Shown: positions 1 to 11,360, counted from the stretch's first letter. The stretch: 64,000 nt of DNA from Prosopocoilus inquinatus (GCA_036172665.1 CM069876.1:49259001-49323000), one strand, 5' to 3'. A program made the numbers and translations. Notes: a model not told the origin generated them from the sequence alone.

Positions 1-398
1 TGCACGTCTTAATACATACCGGCGAGAAGCCGTTCCGCTGTAACATTTGCGATTTTAAGTGCCGTCGGCTCGGAGGTTTGAAGCAGCACAAGTTGACGCA
101 CGTCGACGAGAAGCCGTTCACTTGCGATCTCTGCGATTATAAATTCCGACACTTCCAAAGTCTGAAGCGGCACACGCTAAAACACACCGACGAGAAGCCG
201 TTCGGTTGTGATCTTTGCGATTACAAGTGCCGCCTGTTAGAGTATCTGAAGCAGCACAGGTTGAAGCACACCGACGAGAAGCCGTTCGGTTGTGACCTTT
301 GCGATTTCAGATGCCGGTACCGGACGAGTTTGAGACGGCACAAGTGGCAGCACACTGATGAGAAACCGTTCGGTTGTGACGAAGGCGACGTTGACTGA
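1..398 (+). CDS. ZF1: C2H2 zinc-finger exon, 3' part only
   Basis: This is the 3' end of a zinc-finger exon cut by the left window edge. Reading from base 3, it shows the last residues of the constant first finger (HVLIHTGEKPF), then four complete C-x2-C-x12-H-x3-H fingers. A fifth finger breaks after its first cysteine (GCDEGDVD, then TGA at 396-398). The bases around the stop resemble the NGE...LKKEN tail of ZF6 and ZF7, so a deletion probably joined a finger start to the tail out of frame. Likely role by family: sequence-specific nuclear DNA binding. It lies 2.4 kb before ZF2 in the same orientation. The zinc-finger call is certain; the complete structure is not visible. Confidence 0.9.
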   Translation, partial: HVLIHTGEKPFRCNICDFKCRRLGGLKQHKLTHVDEKPFTCDLCDYKFRHFQSLKRHTLKHTDEKPFGCDLCDYKCRLLEYLKQHRLKHTDEKPFGCDLCDFRCRYRTSLRRHKWQHTDEKPFGCDEGDVD

Positions 399-405
399 AG
401 AAGAA

Positions 406-411
406 ATTAAA
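406..411 (+). terminator. possible poly(A) signal of ZF1
   Basis: ATTAAA lies 8 bases after the stop. It is a weak variant and closer to the stop than usual. Confidence 0.3.
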
Positions 412-740
412 ATTTCCCGTTTTTATTATATCTACTATATTTTTCATATACAAATTATTTATTGAATTCGAAAGTAAATAGAATTTTGCACGCCGGATTC
501 AATTCGGTATGTTTGTACGTCCTTGGATGTATTAAATGTATGTGTAGAATTTGTTTCAACATTTCGAGGAAAAACGAAAACAGATTACCAGGTAAATGCA
601 TATACTTTATCAGAAATTTCATTTTCAACCATTACCTGACTTTCAACTGTTCAAGCTGCATCTTTATTATTAAGTCAAACTTTCAAACTCGTGTTTATTT
701 TAATAGAACGGTAAATATTTTATTGTAGCCCCTAAGGTCC

Positions 741-1349
741 TGAGTAGTATAGCCACCGGGGTTCTGGGACACGTTGACCATGGTGAATTGCGCATGGCAT
801 GCATGGCGCATCCGATGTGACCATCGTTGAAAGTAATTCCGTAGGTAAGGGATGCTTGAACCAAGTGAAGAAGTCTCCACTTTAGGTGAAAAAGTGAGAC
901 GAGAGAGCGGACAATGTCCGAAGGCAGCCGCTGAAATAGAGTTCTTGCATACAGCAGAAGAACTGTGTAGGGATCACGACGAATAGAATTCAATTTTTGT
1001 GACGTCACGTTGCTTAGCAACACATATAAGCAGTCTCCTAGAGATGATGTGACGTCACAAAAATAGAATTCTATTCGTCGTGATCCCTATACTAACGTCA
1101 GAGGTGTGTGTTGAAAGTAACCCCTTTACTTCTTGAAGGAGAAGAAGAAGAAGAAGTCGACAATGCCGCAATTTTACCAGATTTTGATTTTGAGAAGGCG
1201 AAAGGGGATGGTTCGCCTCGTCTAAAAATCAGCCAGCAACTCGCCTTACCTACGAAATTACCCTCAACGATGGTCACTTCGGATGGACACATTCCATTTG
1301 CAATTTTCCAACGTCAAGGTGTCCCAGAACTCCGGTAGCTATACTACTG
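741..1349. mobile_element. long-TIR fold-back element with nested hairpin
   Basis: The arms at about 741-853 and 1241-1349 are reverse complements with scattered mismatches; for example TATAGCCACCGGGGTTCTGG pairs with the CCAGAACTCCGG region at 1324. Inside is a second hairpin, 967-1090, whose arms contain TTTTTGTGACGTCAC and its complement. No transposase is present, so it is non-autonomous. The superfamily is not assigned. Confidence 0.7.
967..1090. repeat. nested hairpin with CRE-like palindromes
   Basis: The two ~41-bp arms (967-1008 and 1049-1090) are near-perfect reverse complements around a loop that holds a third small hairpin (GTTGCTTAGCAAC). Each arm ends in GTGACGTCAC, a CREB/ATF-type palindrome. 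Confidence 0.75.
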
Positions 1350-1731
1350 TCCTGTAGTCTAGGCGTTTGTGACCGGTACACCATACTCTTTGTTTAAATA
1401 TTGAATATTTAAATGTTTAAATTATGCTGGGGGTTTATCTGATCCATTATGGGTTGATACTGTCATGATGAAAAAAAAATAATAATAATTACAAGTTCTC
1501 GATGTAGGGGTAGGACGTGAATGAACTCAAAAATAATTAAAATAGATAAAACTTTGCATCTCTGCGTACTGAATATTCGAACCTTTACATGTGTAAAATA
1601 AAATGCAAATTAGCTTGTTAAGTTGACGGTTGATGTCATGAGAAAAAAAGGTATAAACTCAAAAATAATTACTTTATTTACCATAAATGGCGCTGCGTCC
1701 GAGGTCAAACAAATCACAGATTCACTAAGGT

Positions 1732-1853
1732 CCGATTTCTTCACCTACGGATAAATTTATCTGCCAGGTACTATCCTCAGAAACTATTATCGGTACAATG
1801 GTTTCCAAGGATAATACCTGGCGGATAAATTTATCAGGAGGTGAAGAAATCGG
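1732..1853. mobile_element. hairpin MITE, copy 1
   Basis: A 122-bp fold-back starting CCGATTTCTTCACCT and ending AGGTGAAGAAATCGG. The arms also share GATAAATTTATC. No coding capacity. Confidence 0.75.
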
Positions 1854-1872
1854 CCGTAATTCACTGACTCAT

Positions 1873-1986
1873 GCCCGATTTCTTCACCTCTTGATAAATT
1901 TATCTGCCAGGTAATATCCTCGGAAACTATTATCGATACAATAGTTTCCAAGGCAGATAAATTTATCAGGAGGTGAAGAATTCGGG
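1873..1986. mobile_element. hairpin MITE, copy 2
   Basis: A second member of the same family as the hairpin at 1732, 20 bp away and in the same orientation. It runs from GCCCGATTTCTTCACCT to AGGTGAAGAATTCGGGC. Confidence 0.75.
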
Positions 1987-2809
1987 CCTAACTCCAATTA
2001 ACTGCCTCAGGTACTGAACTGAACTCAACTCAGTTCTAGCTAATCACTGATTGATAACTGCCTAACTTCTCAATTGTATCTGCGAATTACAAATTTCCCT
2101 TTTTATACTTACTATCCGTGCAGGATGTGACAAAGTGCCTTTTCCGTACTATTCTAAAAGTCCGAGTCTAAAGATCAACGTACCAAAATTACTTTAATGT
2201 AACATTATCTTAAACTTAACATCAAACGACTTGGGTGTCATTTGTCAGCATGGAATTCCCTCCATTAAAACGTTAATTTGGTTCCTAAGTTCCACCGAAC
2301 GAGAAGGACTTTGATCTGCGAGCTAAGCAGACGTAGGTAAACCACGCTAGACAATTTCCGCGCAGCAATTAAGCCATGTCGACCAGACGTACGCAATTCT
2401 CTGAATTAAATCTAGAGATATGCGCGTTAAATTTTGCGTTGTTCCAAAAATTAATTTAAAAAAAAAGCAATTTCGATAATAAATAATTTTTTCAAACGTA
2501 CCCTTGAGCCAAGCAATTCCGACGTTAAAAAAGTCACACGAAAAGTCACATGAAAAATCAAAATCTCGCGCAACTCCGGCCGCAGACGTCTAGATTGCAA
2601 TATTTTTGAGACACGCGGTACATTTGGAGCGCTACTTGAAATGCTGACTTATAAATGTTTTCTCTTATAAATAAATAAAATAAATTTATTATAAAAATAC
2701 ATTCGTATCGTTACTCGGTAGTGGGTACCCCAATTTGTAGGGCGAACATCCAAAGAGACGAGAAAGATACTTAAAAAAAAGAGATAAAAAGCATAAATTG
2801 CATTCTGCT

Positions 2810-2838
2810 TGAAATTTCTAAGAGACTTCTCGTTGCAG
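2810..2838 (+). promoter_or_regulatory. 3' splice site of ZF2
   Basis: TGAAATTTCTAAGAGACTTC followed by TCGTTGCAG. CTAAG is the likely branch site. The pyrimidine tract is weaker than in the other exons. The AG ends at 2838 and fixes the exon start at 2839. Confidence 0.75.
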
Positions 2839-3541
2839 GTGTCAAGGGATCCCCGAAATTAAGTCGAAAGCAATCACATGCCGGATATGCGATCATGAAT
2901 TTAAGTGTCACGCGAACTTGCGCAGACATATTTCAACGCACACCGACGAGAAGCCGTTCCGCTGTAACCTCTGCGATTACAAGTGCCGAAATTCAACGGA
3001 CATGAAGCGGCACAAGTTAATACACGCGGGCGAGAAACCCTTCAGCTGTGACGTTTGCGATTACAGATGCCGTCGACCCGGACATTTGAAACAGCACAGG
3101 TTGATACACGCCGGCGAGAAGCCGCTCGGTTGCGGCGTTTGCGATTACAAATCGCGTTGGCCCGGCAACCTGAAGCTGCACAAGTTAAAGCACGTCGACA
3201 AGAAACCGTTCGGCTGCGACGCTTGCGATTATCGAAGCTTCGACGCGAGGGATTTAAAACAGCATAAGTTATTAAGGCACACCGGCGAGAAGCTCTTCGC
3301 TTGTGATTTTTGCGACTTTAAATCCAAGAAATTCAACAGTTTGACAAGACACAAGTTAAAACACACCGATGAGAAGCCGTTTAGTTGTGATCTCTGCAAG
3401 TATAAATGTCGGCGAGTTGGAGATTTGAAGCGACACAAGTTGAGGCACACCGATGAGAAACCGTTCGGTTGTGACCTCTGCGATTATAGATGTCGACACG
3501 TCGGAAATTTGAAACAGCACAGGCTGAGGCATACCGATTGA
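2839..3541 (+). CDS. ZF2: zinc-finger exon, 8 fingers
   Basis: About 233 residues after the split codon. The leader CQGIPEIKSKAIT is followed by finger 1 (CRICDHEFKCHANLRRH) and seven more fingers. Finger 5 is unusual: its spacing is H-x4-H (HKLLRH) and it reads YRSF where most have YKCR. Fingers 4 and 6 also lack the extra cysteine. The frame stops with TGA at 3539-3541 in the linker after finger 8 (HTD, stop). The bases after the stop still read like the next linker and finger start, but out of frame, so the end is a recent truncation. Likely product: nuclear DNA-binding domain. Confidence 0.9.
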
Positions 3542-3596
3542 AAGCCCCGTTCGGTTGTGTGTAAGCGTCGAAAAATCGAACATATTCGAATAATTT

Positions 3597-3602
3597 ATTA
3601 AA
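3597..3602 (+). terminator. possible poly(A) signal of ZF2
   Basis: ATTAAA, 55 bases after the stop. Confidence 0.4.
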
Positions 3603-4280
3603 GGGGTACAATTTACTTTCTCAACATCAAACTTTTTTTTTTAATGGAAAACGTTTTATTATTACGTAACTTTAACACCTTCTCCTGCCTCGCTATTTCG
3701 ACCGAACCCATGTGTATCCACATACCTGCGGAATACCTACCGTATGTTTGGATGTGGTTAAGAAAATAAATAAATAAATAAATAAATAAAAAATAAGGAC
3801 GCTTTGTTTTCTACTTCCTCGGAAAATTGAATACAATGTCGAGTAGAAAATATTTTGATTCTAAAACGCGTCAGCGTTGTCGCCGCTTAGATTGGAGGGA
3901 TGTCTGAACTGGCAACACTGCTTCCTTCATTAGGCGACGATGCGACACCCGGAGGTGCGAAAAGTGACGAAACCGGAAGTGAACCCCCCGTGTCACGTCG
4001 GAAAATTGGGCTTTTTTTATTTAATTTATCGTTCCCCCCGAATTTTATGTAAAAAATAAATAAAAATAAAATAAAAATTCTAGAAGAGTAAACACATGGC
4101 GTGGACACCCCGTATTGAAAAAAAAAAAAACGTTTTGATCTCTTGATCTGCCGAAGTGTGCATTTTTTTTTTATTAACACCCTGTACATAAAAGCGTGCA
4201 GGCGGGGGTTGAAACCCCGCTTTTTAGTCCCTCTTTCCCCCAGCTTTTTTTTTTTTAACAGACCGTACAAAGTTGGATCC

Positions 4281-4707
4281 CGATTTTCTTTGTTAGTAGA
4301 GTTTCTGGTTTTCGGTGAAACGCCAGAGAACTATCGACTTTCGATTTTCTTTGTTAGTAGCGCTTCCGGTTTTCTATGAAAAGTCAAAGAAATACCGACT
4401 TTCGATTTTCTTTGTTAGTAGCGCTTCCGGTTTTCTATGAAAAGCCAAGGAAATACCGATTTTCGATTTTCTTTGTCAGTAGCGCTTCCGCTTTTCTATA
4501 AAAAGCCAAAGAAATACCGATTTTCGATTTTCTTTGTTAGTAGCGCTTCCGGTTTTCTATGAAAAGCCAAAGAAATACCGACTTTCGATTTTCTTTGTTA
4601 GTAGCGCTTCCGGTTTTCTATGAAAAGTCAAAGAAATATCGATTTTCGATTTTCTTTGTTAGTAGTGCTTGCGGTTTCGGTGAAAAGCCAGGAATACATC
4701 GATTTTC
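4281..4707. repeat. 61-bp tandem repeat, 7 copies
   Basis: CGATTTTCTTTGTTAGTAG recurs at 4281, 4342, 4403, 4464, 4525, 4586 and 4647, a constant 61-bp spacing. The outer copies have diverged most. Because 61 is not a multiple of 3, successive copies change frame, which argues against coding. Confidence 0.9.
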
Positions 4708-5070
4708 CAATTCGTTTTCTTATGCTTCGTCTCGAATGGCGTTCACATATACGAGAATTTTCAGAATTATTGATTGCCGAGAATGATTCGCCCTTTTCTC
4801 TCGCCGCTTTAACTCTCCTTGGACTTCAGAATGAAAACCTTGCCTACGAGAATGTTTCAAACGTTTCAAACTAAACATGAAAAACTAAACTAAACGAAAA
4901 CGGGAATTGGCGGACGCGACGCGACGCTGTTTTATTCTGACCTTGAACGCGTGTGCGATCTACAATATTTTTAATCGCGAAATTTCGTAAAGCATTGCAA
5001 CTCTGCGTACTGAATATTCGAACCTTTACCCTGCGTGATAAAATGCGAATTCACTTGTTAAGTTGACGGT

Positions 5071-5085
5071 GTTTTTTTGTTTCAG
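5071..5085 (+). promoter_or_regulatory. 3' splice site of ZF3
   Basis: GTTTTTTTGTTTCAG. This is one of two acceptors without the conserved TGAAAATTCTAAG block; the upstream sequence is GTTAAGTTGACGG. Confidence 0.85.
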
Positions 5086-6307
5086 ACGTCAAGGGATCCC
5101 AGAACCGACGAATAAGAAAACATTCGAATGCCGGATATGCGGTTGTGAATTGAAAAAACGTGCAAATCTACGCAGACATATCTTGATACACACGGACGAG
5201 AAGCCGTTCGGTTGCATCCTTTGCGATTATCAGTGCCGGGATCTCGCGGAACTGAAACAACACAAGTTAAAACACACAGACGAGAAGCCGTTTAATTGTG
5301 ATCTCTGTGATTATAAATGTCGACAGCGCGGAGAACTTAAGAAACACAAGTCGACACACGACGAGAAACTCTTCAGATGCAATATTTGCGGTTACGAATG
5401 TCAAATAGTTAAGTATTTGAAAAGGCACATGGTAAAACACACCGGCGAGATCCGGTTCAGTTGTGAATCCTGCGATTATAAATGTTATCGAGCCGGAGAT
5501 ATGAAGCGGCACAAGTTGAAGCATACCGGCGCGAAACCGTTCAGCTGTGACCTTTGCAATTATACTTGCCGACAGCTCGGACGTTTGAAACTGCACAAGT
5601 TAACGCACGTCGACGAGAAGTCGTTCAGTTGCGATCTTTGCGATTATAAATGCCGAATGTCCGCAAGTTTGAAATTGCACAAGTTGAAGCACACCAACGA
5701 CGACAAACCGTTCGGTTGTGATCTTTGCGAGTGTAAGTTCCTGGACTGTACGGCCTTAAGACGACACAGGTTAAGGCACACAGACGAGAAGCCGTTCAGT
5801 TGTGATCGTTGCGATTATAAGTGTCGACAATTCGGACATTTGAAGCGGCACAAGTTAACGCACACCGATGAGAAACCATTCGATTGTGATCTTTGCGATT
5901 TCAAATGCCGGCACCTCGTAGATTTGAAACGGCACAAGTTGAGGCATTCTGATGAGAAGCCGTTCGCTTGTGATGTTTGCGATTTTAGATGTCGACAAGT
6001 CGGACATTTGAAACGACACAAGTTAATACACACTGACGAGAAGCCGTTCGAGTGTGACCGTTGCGATTATAAATGCCGGCAGCTCGTGGATTTGAAACGG
6101 CACAAGTTAACGCACACCGACGAGAAGCCTTTCGGTTGTGATCTTTGCGATTATAAATGTCGAGACCGGAAAACTCTGAAGCAGCACAAGCTGAGGCACA
6201 CCGATGAGAAGCCGCTCGGTTGTGACTTTTGCGATTATAAATGCCGACACCATAAAAGTATGAGGCAACACAAGTTAAAGCACACTGATGAGAAGTCGAC
6301 AATCTAG
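5086..6307 (+). CDS. ZF3: zinc-finger exon, 14 fingers
   Basis: About 406 residues. The leader RQGIPEPTNKKTFE is followed by finger 1 (CRICGCELKKRANLRRH) and 13 more fingers. The linker after finger 3 is one residue short (THDEKLF), and the one after finger 7 is longer (TNDDKPF). Finger 8 is divergent (CECKFLDCTALRRH). The frame stays open upstream through the poly-T tract, but no credible start is present, and the shared phase with the other exons favours entry by splicing. It ends TDEKSTI with TAG at 6305-6307. One frame over, the bases across the stop read SNLKKHK, a finger remnant. Likely role: DNA binding in the nucleus. Confidence 0.92.
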
Positions 6308-6338
6308 TAATCTCAAAAAGCACAAGTGTTTCTAATTT

Positions 6339-6344
6339 AATAAA
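6339..6344 (+). terminator. poly(A) signal of ZF3
   Basis: AATAAA 31 bases after the stop, a typical position for a terminal exon with a short 3' UTR. Confidence 0.6.
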
Positions 6345-8043
6345 CAAATATATTTAACAATATAAACATAAACAACGTCGCCTCAGGGACTATTCTTTGC
6401 GGTGGCTTGGATTACGGCGGACGCTGCGAGGTGGTCATAACAGACGACTACGGATGACATTGGCCAAGGTTGGCGGAAGACCACACCTCTCAGAGGACTC
6501 GTTAATACTCTGCGGATGACCAGCAGAATGTTGGCTAAAAGGAACTGGTTAATACTCCGCGGTTGACCAGCAGAATTTTTGCGTTAAGTTTGAAGTGACG
6601 TCATATATCACACGCATACACTGTTGTCAAATGTAAAAAGCGGAATCCTGTCTAGATAACCTTCCTTAAATGTCATTCCTATTATATCAAAACATCTCAT
6701 GTCAAAAATTCTACTTTTGTAAGCTCAATTATTAAAAATATGAGTTCTATATTTTCGTACGCACTCCTATATGGACAAATACAAGCACGCAGCTCAAGAA
6801 AACTATGTTTGAAGATATATCTATTAAATGAGAGGGAGTTATTGGCATACCTGGCAAAGAAAAAGTCACCGACAACGTGCATTTCGATCTTGTTAGACCT
6901 CATCAGGATAGTATAATCAAAGTGTAAGGCGTTGACAACTTGGAGACAAACTACTAGAAATGCGAGCATGGAGCGGACATATCACAGAGAGAGAGCAATA
7001 ATATTTTATACTAATCAAGACCTGACTTACGAACATAAATATTTTTTTAAATAATTCATTTCTATTGAATTTCATTTAAATTATGATCCAGAAATATAGA
7101 TGACAGTTATCTTAGCTGTCGTCAGGGATTTAGAAATTGGGCACGGAACAATAAACTACTATGTACTACGACTATTGTAAAGAACCTGACATCGTACTTT
7201 ACAAAATTTCCTTAGCCTCAAAATTTTTGCCTTGGAAGCATATTTTAAAACGAATAAAATGAAAAAAGTGTCTACTTGTTTGCAATTGTGATCAGTATTG
7301 TTAGGCATGAATTGCAGTAGTCACTCGTGTGTTTGAATCCGATAGGATACGAGTGCATCGATCATAGTATACATTTAGCACATTTTTGTTACGCTTGGCT
7401 GAAGCTTACTATACTGTTTCATTAAGTTATTTTTTTTTCTTATTAAATCCTTGATCTTTTGATGACTTTAAGAATAAATATCGCTTTATACTTCCAACCC
7501 TCCCAAATTCCAAGGAGTTAAGATAGGGCATCGTTTAGGTAAGCTGGCGTCGCAAATCTAAATGTTGCTTTATCTCAGACCGAATTACTAAATAAAAATC
7601 GATTTTGTAAAAATAGAAAATTCGATTCCTAGAAATTGTTAACCGTTTTAATGATCTATAACCTACCGAAATTTTTTAGAAGTTTCTCCCGAAAAATATG
7701 CTAGGTGCACTGAAGCACAATCGCGTCAGTAGCTTCGCTGAACGTGTAGAGTTCGCGTGGGCCTTTTCGCCATTTTGTTGTTCATTCGAGCTGTGATGCT
7801 CCGGTGACTTCTGAACGTGTATTGAAAAAGTTATCCCACGCACAACAAAACATTAACTCATTTGTGCTCTTCAAAGCCTGACAACTTAAACTAATCAGGT
7901 TTTCATTGTGGGCGTTTCACGTCGGGATATTTCGAAGCCGACCCTGAGTAATTAAGTGCAATATTATTTGTTTCTGTTTCAACCGTAATTTTCATGTCTT
8001 TATATCAATTATATTCAAGAATGAAGAAGTAACGCTTTCCGAT

Positions 8044-8077
8044 AGAAAATTCCTAAAAGAATTCTTTTTTGTTTCAG
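8044..8077 (+). promoter_or_regulatory. 3' splice site of ZF4
   Basis: AGAAAATTCCTAAAAGAATT followed by CTTTTTTGTTTCAG. The block carries one inserted C, leaving CCTAAAA as the likely branch site. Confidence 0.85.
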
Positions 8078-8885
8078 GCGTCGACGGATCCCTGCAGCTA
8101 AGAAAACAATCACATGTCGGATATGTCACTCTGCATTTAAATACCGTTCGAATTTGCTCGCGCATGTACTGATACATACCGGCGAGAAGCCATTCAGATG
8201 TGATCTTTGCGATTATAAATGTCGAGAGCGCAAAGATCTGAACAAACACGGGCTGAAGCACTCCGACAAGAAATCGTTCGGTTGTGATCTTTGCGATTTC
8301 AAATGCCGATGGAGTGGAAACTTGAAGCAGCACATGCTAAAGCACACCGACGATAAGCCGTTCAGTTGTGATCTCTGCGATTTTAAATGCCGATGGCCCG
8401 GAAGTTTGAAGCAGCACCAGCTGAAGCACACGGACGATAAGCCGTTCGGTTGTGATTCTTGCGATTATAAGTGCCGACATTTGGGAAACTTGAAAAAGCA
8501 CAAGCTAACGCACACTGGGGAGAAGCCGTTTAGTTGCGATCTTTGCGATTATAAATGCCGACTGTCCGCAAGTTTGAAAGTGCACAAGTTAAAGCACGAT
8601 GATGAGAAGGCCGCCGACGAGAAGCCGTTCAGCTGTGATCTTTGCGATTATAAATGTCGACGTATTGGAAATCTGAAAAGACACAAGTTGAGGCACACCG
8701 ATGAGAAACCGTTCAGTTGTGATCTGTGTGATTATAAATGTCGACAGCGCTTGAATTTGAAGCGACACAAGTTCCAGCATGCTGACGAGAAGCCGTGTGA
8801 CATTTGCGATTATAAAAGTGGAGACCGCAGAAGTATGAAACGACACAAGTTAAGGCACATTAATCAGGAGATGACAACCCAGTGA
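8078..8885 (+). CDS. ZF4: zinc-finger exon, 9 fingers
   Basis: About 268 residues. The leader RRRIPAAKKTIT is followed by finger 1 (CRICHSAFKYRSNLLAH) and eight more fingers. The linker after finger 6 is expanded (DDEKAADEKPF), as if part of it were duplicated. The linker before finger 9 is shortened (ADEKP straight into CDIC), so finger 9 lacks the usual aromatic residue before its first cysteine. The stop TGA is at 8883-8885 after MTTQ. ZF5 is its closest relative in finger order, leader and flanks. Likely role: DNA binding. Confidence 0.92.
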
Positions 8886-9029
8886 CCACACACCGATCAA
8901 AAACTATGTATGTTTCGAAATATTAATATTTAATATTTAACACAGCCATTTTCAAACTAAGCCGGCAAGGCAACAGTCTTAGGCTTAGTTTGGAAATTGC
9001 CTTAGGCTTAGATACTGTGATGCTCGTTC

Positions 9030-9035
9030 AATAAA
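9030..9035 (+). terminator. poly(A) signal of ZF4
   Basis: AATAAA, 145 bases after the stop. Confidence 0.5.
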
Positions 9036-9124
9036 GCGATTTGGAAACTTAACCTAAAAATTTTACAGTGACGTTTTGACGTTTGATCCTGTTCGATGAT
9101 GCTGATGTTTTGGAGCATGGAGTA

Positions 9125-9250
9125 CGTCAACTAGCGCCCTCTAATCATCATTAATTAGGTGTTGGCAGGAGTGCAATACCGACGCTGAAACAACATTACA
9201 GCAAACACACCGAATCGCTGTTATTTCAGAATACGGGGGGATGGGGTTAA
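9125..9250. repeat. solo copy of the 222-bp satellite core
   Basis: GTCAACTAGCGCCCTCTAAT and the following ~100 bp match the monomer of the 12250-15965 array, at the equivalent position downstream of the paralogous exon ZF4. The right flank (GGGGTTAAAAACTGTGTATT) resembles the one at about 17340. Confidence 0.8.
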
Positions 9251-9706
9251 AAACTGTGTATTGTTTGTTTACGTGCATTGTTTGTAAACGTTTAAATAAA
9301 ACCTTACGCATTCGTTTATAATAATTAAATAACACAACGCGCAATATTTCCAAATAACTCTTTTTCAAAATTAATATACGACATTGGTGTAGTGATAAGC
9401 CTACAGACCATGCTATGGTAAACTGCTAATTTATATTTTGTTGGTTGATTTGACGTGTTGTGTATCGTGATGTCAGTAAAGTTCTTTTTTTTTTTTAAAG
9501 GTAAATTGAAAATTCCATTTTGTTATTTACTTTGTTACCATTTAGTTGTTCGTTCGAGGTGCGATGCCCTGGTGACTTCTGACTGAACGGAAGAAAGTTT
9601 ACTCTGCGTTCTGAAGAAAGCTCTCCGCGCAAACCAAAGCATGTATTCAATCGTGCTTTGCAAAGCCTGACAACTTAAATGAATCAGGTTTTTATTGTCT
9701 TGGGAT

Positions 9707-11054
9707 CAGTGGCGTAGCTTAACTTCATGGGGCCCCGATGCTAAATATTTTGTAAAGGGTCAAATATTCAGTTTTATAAAATTAAGTCGGAATTAAATAA
9801 TATTACGAGTGTAACATGTACCGGATCAAAATAAAATAGCGTCAGCCAATTAAAAAAAAAAAAAACTGTTGAGGTCAAGGTTGTGGAAACGCAATTTTGA
9901 CGTTTAATTGTGCAGTCGATTAGGGATTTTCTACGCATAGAAAACGCCATCGAAACATCACGCCTAATACCCCCTCAATATACAAGTCAAGAGAGGAAAA
10001 AGTGCTTAAGAAGAGCGGGAGCGTACGAAAAGTCGATCTTCCGGGCTCTTCGAGTGCAGTTCTCCAGATCTATTTAAGCCTTCCCTGTTGAAATTTATTT
10101 TTATGGTTAATTTTTTTTTAATCAATCAATTTTCTCAGTTTTTAATTAATTTCGCGAATGATTTGTAATCAATTTAATCGTAACCGATTTTTTTTTTCTG
10201 TTAGTTTAATTTAAATTCTCTGAATGAAGTTGATTCTTGTCCGATGAAAATTGTAAGTAAAAAATTTTGTCCGGTTAAAGATTACTTAAACATTTTTCTT
10301 AAATTCTGTGGTTCAAGAAAGTCTCCAGGTGAGTTGAAACAAAAAAAAAAGTCATTGTGGCGCATAAAGAAAGCTATTACTTATTAAAGACTTTTTTGTT
10401 ATGCACTGAATATTCGCCCCTTCTCTCCGAATCATTTTTTTTTTAATTATTACTTCATTTTCATTAGTAATTATAGTTTTTTTTTAATTTTGACTTGGTT
10501 TTCCTTGTTTGTAAATGTTTTATTAAAAATTTCCATCGGTCTTAATTAAAAGAGAACTTGTTTACATTAAAATTAATGAACAAATAAAACAGCGACATCT
10601 TACGATCGCCTTTTGACCTGACATTGCAGTTTGCAGTTTGTTGCAGATCGTTTTTGATTGCAGTAAAAACCTCGAGCAGCCTCTGTACAGCTGTTTCAGC
10701 TCTGCTTGGGGCTTCGTCAGCAGAGACGTAAAATTAATAACTTACCTTCTTTTATCATTGATTGTAAACAATACATTTTGCGAAACGTCAAGATAAAGGT
10801 AAATAGAAATAATATTTTCGGCTTGTTCTGAAGACTTTTCTTTATCATATCAATTCTGTATTATTTAACCAAAATAAATAAATAAATATATATTAACTTT
10901 ATTTCCGTTGGCGGAGTTCAGCAAAATTGCTGCTGGATCACTGCAAAATGAAATTAAATATTTGTTTTTATAGAAATGGATAATTCGCGGTGCGCCAGAC
11001 ACTTGGAGGCCCCGGTGCACCGCACATGACTGCCCTGTGATTGCTACGCCACTG
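9707..11054. mobile_element. non-autonomous hAT-like transposon
   Basis: Perfect 12-bp terminal inverted repeats, CAGTGGCGTAGC and GCTACGCCACTG, bound 1348 bp. The flanks are CTTGGGAT (left) and TTTGGGAT (right), a 7/8 match to an 8-bp target duplication, the hAT hallmark. The duplicated sequence upstream of ZF4 (about 7900-7940) lacks the element and serves as an empty site. No transposase frame remains. A segment at about 10580-10735 also occurs in the fold-back element at 61615-62133. Confidence 0.8.
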
Positions 11055-11360
11055 TTTGGGATGTTTCAAACCGCCCGACCCTGAGTAATTAAGTGATTGT
11101 TAAGTCTAAGAAATTCTGTTTCTGTTTCAATTGTCAATTTTATATTTTTATGCATGAGGTTAATAGACTGCCTGCAAAGAAAATGCAATAAAATGTTAAA
11201 TACGTAATCAAGAATTTATTTGTTGTTTGATAAACAAATCTGAGACGACGCCAATTTACTGGTACAACGTACTCGACGTTCATGCAAGACTACAATAATT
11301 GTTGGTCACCCGTTATATTTAAAAATGAAATAACTTTTTTCTTTGAATTGAAAATGTATG

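Larger units (their letters stand above)
399..2838. other. spacer ZF1-ZF2
   Basis: No gene seen. It holds an inverted-repeat element (741-1349) with a second fold-back inside it, two hairpin MITEs (1732-1986), and a stretch at about 1553-1631 that matches the sequence just upstream of the ZF3 acceptor. The 76-codon open frame at 1108-1338 overlaps an inverted-repeat arm and looks non-coding. The rest is AT-rich and unremarkable. Confidence 0.7.
3542..5085. other. spacer ZF2-ZF3
   Basis: It starts with a decayed finger beginning and continues with an (ATAA)n microsatellite near 3763-3793. A stretch around 4176-4230 contains ACACCCTGTACA, typical of insect MITE ends, and a 61-bp tandem repeat lies at 4281-4707. 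Just before the acceptor, about 4988-5066 is a second copy of the sequence at 1553-1631. Open frames over the 61-bp repeat and the T-rich tracts are not convincing genes. Confidence 0.65.
6308..8077. other. spacer ZF3-ZF4
   Basis: A CG-richer stretch at about 6370-6590 contains two similar ~30-bp blocks (TTAATACTC-GCGG-TGACCAGCAGAAT) near 6500 and 6550. The 90-codon minus-strand open frame at 6697-6969 has a hydrophobic start, but I recognise no family and do not call it a gene. From about 7770 the sequence matches the region upstream of ZF5, marking the start of the ZF4/ZF5 duplication. Confidence 0.6.

Noticed and set aside
1108..1338. 76-codon frame with an acidic run as a gene
   Set aside because: It overlaps an arm of the inverted-repeat element at 741-1349 and shows no family.
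4143..4874. Overlapping frames of 75-84 codons in the 61-bp repeat
   Set aside because: The unit length is not a multiple of three, so successive copies change frame. No conserved protein.
6697..6969. 90-codon minus-strand frame with a signal-peptide-like start
   Set aside because: No recognised domain and no splice or poly(A) context; a chance frame is as likely.
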